Assembly (NCBI GenBank): GCA_015679605.1
Contig: JAAAVE010000395.1
Coordinates: 1,506 to 12,500, forward strand
Length of the DNA: 10,995 bases
DNA from: Podila epigama
Lineage: Eukaryota > Mortierellomycota > Mortierellomycetes > Mortierellales > Mortierellaceae
Reading direction: 5' to 3'
The notes below the pieces were generated by a model that searched no databases, was not told where the DNA came from, and saw nothing but the letters and a program-made list of their open reading frames with translations. A program made the position numbers and the translations under genes. How positions within the stretch are numbered: position 1 is the first letter of the stretch; every line of letters begins with the position of its first letter. Shown here piece by piece: positions 1 to 8,100 of this stretch.

Positions 1-247
1 TTTTTTTGTCAAGAGTCATTATCATCTCTTTCACTGTGTATTCGTTTTCTTTTCCTGTTCAGTCCCTTTGTTCCATTCTTTGTGTTTTTGTTCTTGTTCA
101 TTTGTTCCCATTACTTTTTTGTTATAGTTCCCAACAATAAAGAAAAAGATCTTCTATAACAAATCAAATACTTCCTTTCTGTGCGTGATGATGGTGGGAA
201 GATGTACCTGGAGTGAGGGGGGGGTTTATTATCATCTATCCCTAATT
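1..247. other. T-rich 3' flank downstream of the TMEM135-like gene
   Basis: No coding region is seen here. The stretch is T-rich on the given strand (A-rich in the sense of gene 1), as expected for a fungal 3' untranslated or intergenic region. It includes a G8 run at 217-224. An AATAAA on the plus strand at 136-141 could serve a plus-strand gene ending left of the window, but no such gene is visible. Confidence 0.5.
225..230 (-). terminator. Candidate polyadenylation signal of the TMEM135-like gene
   Basis: TTTATT on the given strand reads AATAAA on the minus strand. It begins 17 bases after the TAA stop of gene 1 (250-248). The hexamer and its place just past the stop fit a eukaryotic poly(A) signal, though it is close, which would make a very short 3' UTR. 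It is only a motif match, and signals further left are possible. Confidence 0.4.
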
Positions 248-2634
248 TTAACTCCTTCCAAGGATATGGTAAATTAACTTTGTCACAAATGGTGACAAGA
301 CTTGTTCTTCTTGTTGGTAGAATGACTATAACGCAAAGACCGTGTTAGCGAATGAACAATGGTAGAAACACATCAGGATCTTCAAGCATCATCACCAACA
401 ATACCAAGACAAAAAAAGAAAAAAACTCACCATGATAATAGACATGGCAAACGAAAACATCATGACCTCCCAATGCTTGACACCCTTGATCCAATTCTTT
501 TGATACAAAATCATATAAAGACTCGTGGCAGCCTTGGGAGCGACATACATGGCCAACTCTGCACGTCGACTTTCCTGTTCAACCATGATCGCTGTGCCAG
601 CACAAGTCGCTCCAAACAAGCCGTACAAGTACTTACTGTTACCCAGGGGCAATCCAGCCTTGATCAAGTTTCGGTGCAAACAGATCTGTACCTGGTACAT
701 GGTGACGAATATTGCCAGGAAGAGAGAAGATCGGAAGGTGTTGAAGGATGTCTTTGATATAATTCTCGCAGGGCTAAAAGTGATATTGAGGATAAGAAGA
801 TCGTGGGGGACAATATACATATATTTTTAAATACACAAACAAGGGGTCAATATCGACGACATGTTGGCCTTGATGACAGTGGTTAAACAATGCTTCACTT
901 GATAAAACTTACTCTTTCATCAACAACTTGAGACGGAGAACCAGCAATGGAACAAAGTTCAGAGTGGCGTAGACAGGCCCAATGCTCCTCAAGACGTGGA
1001 TCAGCAACTGAAAGTTATAGGTACGGCATGAATGCTGTGAGGGATGGAGGCCAGCGCAGGGGAGGGCACCCGCTCCGTCCCAGGCTGCAAGTTTGGCCAA
1101 GTTCTGTGGGGTACCCTTGAAGCGCTTGGCCATGGCCTGGACTTGGGTCATGTCCGCGGGGAAACCACGTACACGGGCACGGTTGAACGCCAAGGCTTCG
1201 GCCGGCACGCGAGCTGTCTTGATCATGAAGGAGAAGAATTCCTTTGGAATAGTGTGTGGGTGCATCTGTTTGAAAAAAAAAAATTGGTGGCAAAAAAAGG
1301 GCCAATTGTTAAACGCACTGAATTAAAAACAATAGGGGGGAGCGACCGTACACGAAAACAATAATGGACGCATACCGCGTACGCGTACAAGACTTGGCCA
1401 GAGGCGATCGCGAAGAGTAGGGCGTCTCCATGTCGGAATGAGAACTGACCACGGTGCTTAGCAGCATGATAAATGCCCTGCATTGATCTACACACGAGGC
1501 ACGAGGCAAAGAGTTTTTTTTTTTTTTTTCCATTCATACATGGTTATGGTCCAAAAATTAAACGTAGGATAGGTAGATTATTATTTGTTTCAAGTCACGA
1601 AAAGGGAAAAAAAAAAGGTTGGAGGATTGGCCATTCTAGATTTGTCAGCGTATTTAAGCATCTCTCTTCTTTCAACCCACGGAACAAAATAAAAAAGGAC
1701 CACTTACCGCATGAACATTTGTTGAGCAAAAGATACCCTGCGTTCATGGGTCTCAATGAGGATGGCAAGACCAGCAATGGCACCTGTCAACATTTTTTTT
1801 TGTTGAATGTAGTCGTTAGTCGATAGTTCCTCAATGTGGTTTCCTTTCAACGACGGGGGTTTGATCCTCGGTTATATGATTGTACAATGTACCTGCAATA
1901 GCTCCATTGATTCGATCATCCTTGCCTCGATAGAGGTTTAAACCATTATTGACAAGTTTCCAAAGAAAGGAAAAGGTGCCAAAGAACTCTCCGAACCGCA
2001 ATGCATCCTGTCCTGCAAAAGCACTCTTCAAAATTTGACCAAATGATCCCCTATCAGAGTGTTGTTGTTCATGTTGTTAAGCGACCAAAACAAGCATAGG
2101 GAGTTGTATATTCATCCATTCCAGTTTCAGTTTTCATGTCAAAAAGGATCACAAGAAAGAGTTAGCTTGGCTTACCGCCCCTTCAACAGCTTCAACATGC
2201 CGAGGCACAGGTTCACCAGAGCTTTGACACCATATGTCAATCCGCCAGATCCTAAAAAAAGGAAACCATAAAAATTCAATTGAAGCTGTTTACTAAGAAG
2301 ATTGGGTTGAAAGGATGAACGAGAGATGGATAGAGAGAGAATGAGAACAAGACTTACGCACAGCACCCAGGACGGCATGTCTGAGAACACCCTTGTAGGT
2401 ATTACAGGGAGCGGTGAGATGAGGGACAGTGGCGCCAGATTTGAATTTTTTGCTCCTTTCAGCAGCTTCCTGTCCTTCCTTGGTGCGATAACCCTTTGGC
2501 CGCTTGCCATTGGGCCAGGATTTGGGGTCATGGCTATAGTGGTTGTCTTCTCCTTCTGGTCCAGAAGACGAAGTGGCTGTGGTTTTTCCTGAGGCTAAAG
2601 AGGGGTCCTCCACTGAGGCCGTATGGTCAGTCAT
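248..2634 (-). CDS. TMEM135: TMEM135/PMP52-like multi-pass membrane protein (Tim17-related), 8 exons, 490 aa
   Basis: Exons, minus strand: 2634-2358, 2251-2176, 2050-1893, 1783-1708, 1487-1376, 1265-913, 773-431, 325-248. They join to 1,473 bases, 490 codons plus TAA, and every junction keeps phase with GT..AG ends (introns 105-220 bases). The ATG at 2634 is the first in its open frame. Residues 1-70 are polar and Ser-rich. A Cys-containing segment precedes the first hydrophobic half (Cys77). A second one, PCAGLHPSQHSC, lies at 302-313 and resembles the TMEM135 Cys-rich module. Several hydrophobic helices with Gly/Ala packing follow in each half, with AGLAILIETHERR at 174-186 and AGTAIMVEQESRR at 409-421. 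These resemble the VERKSRR region of animal TMEM135, a protein of about 460 residues linked to peroxisomes and to mitochondrial fission. The family call rests on remembered motifs and matching length; location and role in this fungus are inferred. The last exon is short (25 codons) and the least certain; without its splice the frame reads about 12 residues into intron 7. CTAAC branch-point-like sites are seen on the minus strand at 348-344 and 1819-1815. Confidence 0.82.
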
Positions 2635-2761
2635 GGGAAATAAGGTTGGATTGGATTGCGAAGAGAGAAATGAACAAAGATTCAGATGAGAGATGAGATG
2701 GGCGCCTTTCTGAATTTGAGATGGAGACACAAAAAGGAGAAAGAGCACAGGAAGTTTGAGC

Positions 2762-2797
2762 AAGAAGGAAGAAGAAGCAGGAGAAGAAGAAGAAGAG
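2762..2797. repeat. GAA/AAG purine simple repeat in the presumed 5' leader of gene 1
   Basis: The given strand is almost entirely imperfect AAG/GAA triplets with one interruption (GCAGGA). On the minus strand, the sense strand of gene 1, this is a CTT-rich polypyrimidine tract about 130-165 bases upstream of its ATG. CT-rich tracts near transcription starts are common in fungal promoters, so a promoter or leader role is plausible but unproven. Confidence 0.6.
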
Positions 2798-2880
2798 GTA
2801 GTTTCGGCTCAAAGCCTTGCTGTGTTACTTCCACAGAGCAACCCTTTTTTTTTCTATCTTGTATTGTACTCTTTCTTACT

Positions 2881-2915
2881 CTGTTCTGTTCTGTCATGTC
2901 CTGTCCTGTCCAGTC
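2881..2915. repeat. CTGTT/CTGTC pentanucleotide repeat
   Basis: Imperfect tandem copies of CTGTT and then CTGTC run through this stretch, ending in CCAGTCC. It is a short low-complexity array in the intergenic space with no evident function. Confidence 0.6.
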
Positions 2916-3665
2916 CAAGGATACGGAATCCCCTGTTCACTTTTCTTTTGCGGTCAGGGCGACGGTTGGTCAGTTTTGCTATCTTGGTTCTCCAATCCGT
3001 CTCCTTTTCGTGAACATGGTCCGTGGACAGACAGAGTGTGGCTGAGTGGGTCTGTTCAGTCCATCAAGTAAGGGAAGAAGGTAGCCATGGGATGATGACC
3101 ATGGACATGGACATGTTCAAAAAGGGTTCTCCCTCTGGTGCTGAAGAGGAGTGTGTTCTTTTTGCAAGTAAGGATGTCTCGACATTTTTCATTTCTGCAT
3201 AGGCTGAGCTTTGTTCTCTTGTAAAGAAGGGATGGCCTTCCCCCAGAGGTGGGAAGACCTTTCAATTGATTGCGCGATATGTGCAAAAAAGGCCGTCAGC
3301 ATCTTTATGTCTATTTAAATGAAGATATAATGCTCCGTCAACCTACTCGTGTCTTCAATTTGTTCATGTTGTGGAGAAGGTATCTTGATAGCAGCAACAG
3401 ACGACCGACGAATATTGCTCCACAGATCATATCTATGCCCACTTGTTAACCCTACCGTTCAAAAGAGGTGTATATGATTATCCGTCCATCGATGATAAAC
3501 TGATCCTCTTTTTTATTTGCAATTTCAGTAGTTTTCTTGTCTCCTGCGTCTTCTTCACATCTCCAGCTAATGGGTTCATTCTCCTCACCCGTTGGGCAAA
3601 GAGAATGGTTTTGGTGGCACCCAGGTTTTCTTTGTTTCTCCATAAATCGCTAAATCGCGGGGCCT

Positions 3666-3683
3666 GTCACGTGCGATGTCACG
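3666..3683. promoter_or_regulatory. E-box CACGTG with duplicated GTCACG
   Basis: GTCACGTG occurs at 3666-3673 (palindromic CACGTG at 3668-3673), and GTCACG recurs 12 bases on at 3678-3683. GTCACGTG is the recognition core of fungal bHLH factors such as Cbf1 and Pho4. The site is about 1.0 kb upstream of gene 1 and 1.4 kb upstream of gene 2, in a region otherwise poor in GC-rich palindromes. Binding is inferred from the motif only; a chance CACGTG in 2.5 kb is not rare. Confidence 0.3.
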
Positions 3684-4208
3684 CTGGCAAAAAATAAAAG
3701 TGTGATGTCGCAAACTGGCCACAACCAAAGAGTTTGGTGCCCGCATAAAAAAAATGAGTTACCAAGAGTGGTGCCCAGCACAAAACAATAAGCTTGTAAT
3801 AGAGAGAACAATTGCATGGAGATACAAAGCTGAACATGCGCGAACGCGTCATACTTTTTTTGTACGGCGATGTGGAGGTGGGGGAAGGAAAATTGTGGTT
3901 GTTGGTTTGTCTTCTTTTTTTTGCGCGTGTCGTGTCTTGTACGTGATTTTTTTTTATTTTTTTTTCTCCAGTCATCATGCTCCTTCAGCATTCACAATTC
4001 GCTCAACATTCCGAACCTTTTTTTGTTTAATAATCAATTCCATCTTCTCATCCACTGTAGTTCGACTAGTAGCACGTTTGTGGTAGTAATCTCAAGACAA
4101 CGTTGCCTTACTTGTTAGGAGGAAAAAAAGTTATCTATTTTATATTTCACAAACTATTAGAGCGTACAGAGTTGTACAAGGTATGTTTTAAGATTGAAAG
4201 AAGAAGCC

Positions 4209-4241
4209 GAGAGAGAGTGTGAGAGAGAGTGTGTGTATATG
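4209..4241. repeat. GA/GT dinucleotide simple repeat
   Basis: Alternating GA and GT dinucleotides form two near-identical blocks (GAGAGAGAGTGTGAGAGAGA) followed by GTGTGTATATGTGG. It is a microsatellite without coding sense. Confidence 0.6.
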
Positions 4242-4640
4242 TGGACAAGACAAGAAGACATCCATGTTGTCCTCTCTGTCTTTTGTCAAGGACTGGAGGG
4301 GTATAAGTTGTCAACTGTCCATAGTACATTGGCATGACATGTAGCCAGAGTGGACCAGAGTGTTACCGTCTCTCGTGAAGGGTTGCGTGAGGTGTTTTTT
4401 TCATTTTCTGCCACACTTATTTTCCAGTAAAAAGTAAAAAAACGGCGCGCAGTTCGACGCGTCGCAAGCAGTGTACTTTCTTGAACAACGGTTTGAAGAG
4501 TGCAAAGCACGATGAATAGTCGATTGAAGAATGGATTGGATTCGCCGTTGGTTTGACTACAGGGATTCTCCACGTTTTTTGCTTTTCGCTGTTGCCTTGT
4601 TGTTATACCTTGTTATAGTCATAGCCACGACAACAAACAG

Positions 4641-4698
4641 CTGCAAACAGCAAACAGCAAACAGCAAAGACAAAAAAAAAAAAAAAAAAAAAAAAAAA
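4641..4698 (+). repeat. CAAACAG heptamer repeat followed by A27 tract
   Basis: Copies of GCAAACA/CAAACAG run from about 4643 to 4669, then a single C, then 27 consecutive A residues (4672-4698). The arrangement recalls the oligo(A) tail of a retroposed element, but I see no Pol III A and B boxes upstream and no clear target-site duplication. A simple microsatellite in the upstream region of gene 2 is the more economical reading. Confidence 0.6.
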
Positions 4699-4794
4699 CG
4701 AAACAAAGTGACTTGAAGTAGTCCAAAGTTGACTGTCCGATGACATCTTTTATTTTTATTTTTCTTTCCATTAAACCATTTACACACAATCATA

Positions 4795-4811
4795 CATTCA
4801 TTCATTCATTC
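4795..4811. repeat. CATT tetranucleotide repeat
   Basis: Four tandem CATT units plus one base, followed by a fifth, separated CATT at 4818-4821. It is a short microsatellite in the presumed promoter of gene 2. Confidence 0.55.
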
Positions 4812-4850
4812 TTCAGTCATTCAATTGTTCATCATCCTCCAGCACTCAGG

Positions 4851-4877
4851 AAGAGAGAGAGAAAAAAAAAAAAAAAA
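4851..4877 (+). repeat. GA repeat followed by A16 tract
   Basis: AAGAGAGAGAG runs into 16 consecutive A residues (4862-4877), about 230 bases upstream of the HDAC start codon. Rigid poly(dA) tracts often mark nucleosome-depleted promoters in fungi, so this may lie at or near the gene 2 promoter. That is inference from composition. Confidence 0.45.
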
Positions 4878-5103
4878 GAAATCGAGGGAGGGAAAAATAG
4901 TAGCCACGTTTTCTGTACTCACCTTTTTTCCTTTTTACTTCTCCCTGTCCGCGTGCTGACACGGTCTTGGTCACTCGTCTACATTACTAAACAATTCACG
5001 TCGCGGTACACTCAGCAATCCATCGCCTTCCAAATACCTCGTCATTAGGCTAGAACGCGTCAATTAAACAGCTTGCCCATCTAAAGAGGCAAAAACACAC
5101 GCA

Positions 5104-8100
5104 ATGGACCTGAAGCACCTTCTTTCACCCCTCCAAAAGGATCAGGCGACTGCTAGTGCCCCAGCTGCGACAAAGCCTCAAGAAGAGGCCTCAGAAGCGC
5201 AGCCTAACTGGTCGCAAGCAGGCAACTTTTCGCAGTACCAGAACCAGAGCCAGAGTCAGCACCCGCACCAGCATCAGTACCAACACCAGTACCAGTACCA
5301 GCAGCAGCATCCATCCCAGCATCCGCCTCAGCATCTATCTCAGCATTCGCACCAGCATCCACCCCAGCACACATACCAACAACAGCACCCTCAGCAGAAC
5401 CCAAGCTCGCAGCAGCGTTATCCTGGATATCCAGAGCCAATGCGTCAATACCCTGAGCATCAACAGCCGCCATATCCATACAGTGATCGGTACCAGCAGC
5501 ACGACCGCTATGAGCACCACCACCACAGCCACCACGAGCCTCCATACCAACGAAGTGAGCATCGCAGCGCTATAGACAATGGTATGTGCTATTATATGAC
5601 TTGTGTAAGGGTATTGGGCATTGTTGAAGGACATGATATCTCTTGTCATGGCAAGAATGGAAGATCGCACACCCGTTCAATATCTTGTCTCTTTAACAAG
5701 ATTTTGAGGTCGTTATCATCAAGGACGAATCTTTGAGATCAATAATATCTCATTGGGGGATGCGACCTCGCGTCTTTCAAACGTATGCTCCACCTCCAAG
5801 GATGATTCATTCACTAACCGACTGATCTATGTCTTCTTCCTTTGGATAATCATTCGTCCAAATGCAGAAGGGATGCATTCGATGGAGCGATCGGGCACCG
5901 GAGCAGGGTATCCTGAACATGAGTATGCGGATCAGTATCAACATCGACCGTTGGTACCACCGCTTCTGTCGGTCTCAGCTTCGACGCCCCTACCCGGCGA
6001 ACAGGAGCATCAGCAACCACAATACTTTGTCCCGACACATCAGCCAACATCAGCACCAGCACCAGTGCCAGCACCAATACCGGCACCATCATCTACACCC
6101 GCGTCGTCCTCAAGCAGCACAACCTTCCTTCCACCGCCCTCTGGGCTTAATCTATCCTCGTACAGCTTCTTGTTAATGGAGAAGCGTGACCGAGAACGGG
6201 AAGCCATGGAGCGCGCGAATAAGGGATTCATTTCGGAGGCGTTATCGTCCGACAAGAAGGGGTTCTCTCACAGAGATGGAGAATCGTACTCTAGTCACTC
6301 GCCTAGACTGCAGCACCAGTACCAGCACGCGGACCAGCAGCAATATCAGCACCAGAGTGCTCATGGATCACCATCTCATCCTCACAGCTCATCGGATCGA
6401 CAAGGCTTCTACCCTGCCAACTCTGCGCCATATGAGCAAGGGGGCTATCATTCTCCAACATCACAGTATGGTCAACAACAGAATCGACAGGATCTACGAT
6501 ATCCATCCTCGCATTCGCATCATCACCATCATCCTGGATCGCAACCATATCCGCCTCCCCATCTCCATGGCCATCATCATCACCCTCCTCCCGATATGGC
6601 TCAACAGTCGCATTCTCACTACCATAGCAGCAGTAGTGCCAACATTGGCATGGATCCTCACTACAGGTCGTCTCAGGTAAGAAAAAAAAAGCAAGCAACG
6701 CTGTTGACCTTGGTCAATATCGATCTTGTCTGTTGAACATTTCAACGTACATATGAATGGGGGGGGGGGGGGGGTTGTGGAGCATCTTTACACGTATATT
6801 TCCGCTTTGTGTGACAAAGACGATTTTTTTTATTTTCAGTTTTCCATTTTTCTTTTTCTTTTTTTTTATTTCCACTTTTTTTTGTATTCTTCATTTTTCA
6901 TTTTATTCCTGTTGCCAAAGGCAAAACCATTCCCCACTTTTTCTTCTTCTTCTTGTTTTCATCAAAACTACCCACCCTAAAAAAAAAAGAAAGAGACGAG
7001 GTCAGCACCTAGTCTGTATTATATTCTTATTAGTGTTCATTTCGATTTGAATTAATGCTATTGTTGAAGCAGTCGATCTTTGTTTTTCTCTTCATTATCT
7101 TCCATATGGTTCTGTGTGGTTTACACAAAAAATAGGTCCAGTCCTATAGAAACATCAAATCTCTTCAAGAGTGTCCTCTTCTCTAACGTTCCCTTCCTTA
7201 CCCTCAATTACTATAACATCTTTTGCAATAGGAGTTCCTCTCGACCGATCAGAATTACCTTGGTCGCCACTCACCACAGATACAGAGCCAGTATCAGTTT
7301 TCAAACCAGAATCGAGCCATGAGTCCAAGTCTACTGGACCGGCCAAGATTTGGCAACAGCAGTCTCTCCGTCTTCCGCCAAAACCCAGCCGAGGATAGTG
7401 ACGGCAACGCCAGTGTCTCTTCCAGCGGAAGCAACAAGCGCCGGCGACGACCCAAGCAAGTGAGTGGTGAGAAGAAGCAACTGCCAGGATCGGCCCTCAG
7501 TACCGCTCACCAGCTGGCACGGCAATCATCTCAAACCTCTGTCGACTTCCATTCCGGTCCTGCCAATTACTATGATGATGGCGATTCCTCGGATGAGAGC
7601 CTGGATGTGAGAAGTGGCCTTCAAGGTCTGAATCTTGCCAGAAACACAACAGGTACACACTTTTTTTTTGTTTCTTGCTGGTTGGAAAAAAAAAAAAAGA
7701 AAAAGCTTCCAACCCCCGGAAGAATAGTTTTGTGAACATTGAGAGATCAAGTTCATTTGATATTGATTTGATGAACATCTTTCATTTGACCTGTAGCTGC
7801 CACGGCAAAGAAACTACGGACAAAGGCCGAACGACCATTCAAGATCGGAGAACTTGTAGAATCAATGAAGTCTGATACTAATGGTACCTGGCTCGCTGGC
7901 AGGGTACTCGATCTGGAAGATGATCCGCATGATCATATCAACCCCAAGTCAGTCCTTATCCACTTTGAGGGCTTCTCTCCTCACCACGACGAGTGGGTCA
8001 AGCCGAACCAGCTCCGAGCTTGTTCGACCGGGAGCTCGTTCTTGCGGTACGGACCTATGGGTCCCGAGAGCCCTGAAAACTGGGTCGCGTATGAAAAGTT

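Larger units (their letters stand above)
2635..5103. other. Divergent intergenic region, no credible gene
   Basis: This 2.47-kb space separates the 5' ends of two divergently transcribed genes, so it should hold both promoters and both 5' leaders. The open frames here are short, lack family resemblance, overlap on both strands and are made largely of homopolymers and simple repeats. I see no tRNA, rRNA or convincing mobile element. No clear TATA box could be tied to either start. Notable contents are listed separately: purine and CTGTC repeats near gene 1, an E-box, GA/GT repeats, an A27 tract, CATT repeats and an A16 tract near gene 2. Confidence 0.6.

Noticed and set aside
525-830. Plus-strand open frame opposite TMEM135-like exon 7
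   Set aside because: It is a shadow of the minus-strand exon, whose product has the conserved VEQESRR motif and membrane helices; the plus-strand frame has no family features.
2635-2763. N-terminal extension of the TMEM135-like protein (hydrophobic leader)
   Set aside because: The open frame continues upstream but has only a TTG, not an ATG, before the ATG at 2634; the region is a polypyrimidine leader in this orientation.
4400-4500. Possible tRNA or SINE Pol III promoter near the GCAGTTCGACGCG stretch
   Set aside because: The B-box match is weak, no A box is at the right distance, and no cloverleaf could be drawn.
4531-4716. Small open frame ending in poly-Lys across the A27 tract
   Set aside because: Its length depends on the A homopolymer coding Lys; no support beyond an ATG and lack of stops.
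5204-5545. Minus-strand open frame opposite HDAC exon 1 (Gly/Ala/Asp-rich)
   Set aside because: Complement of the CAG/CAC-rich coding repeat; no family resemblance and fully inside a supported exon.
5753-5867. Upstream extension of the exon 2 frame starting MGDATSRLS
   Set aside because: It is the open tail of intron 1. The exon 1 donor (GGTATGT at 5581), the CTAAC at 5814-5818 and the acceptor at 5866-5867 join exon 1 to exon 2 in phase.
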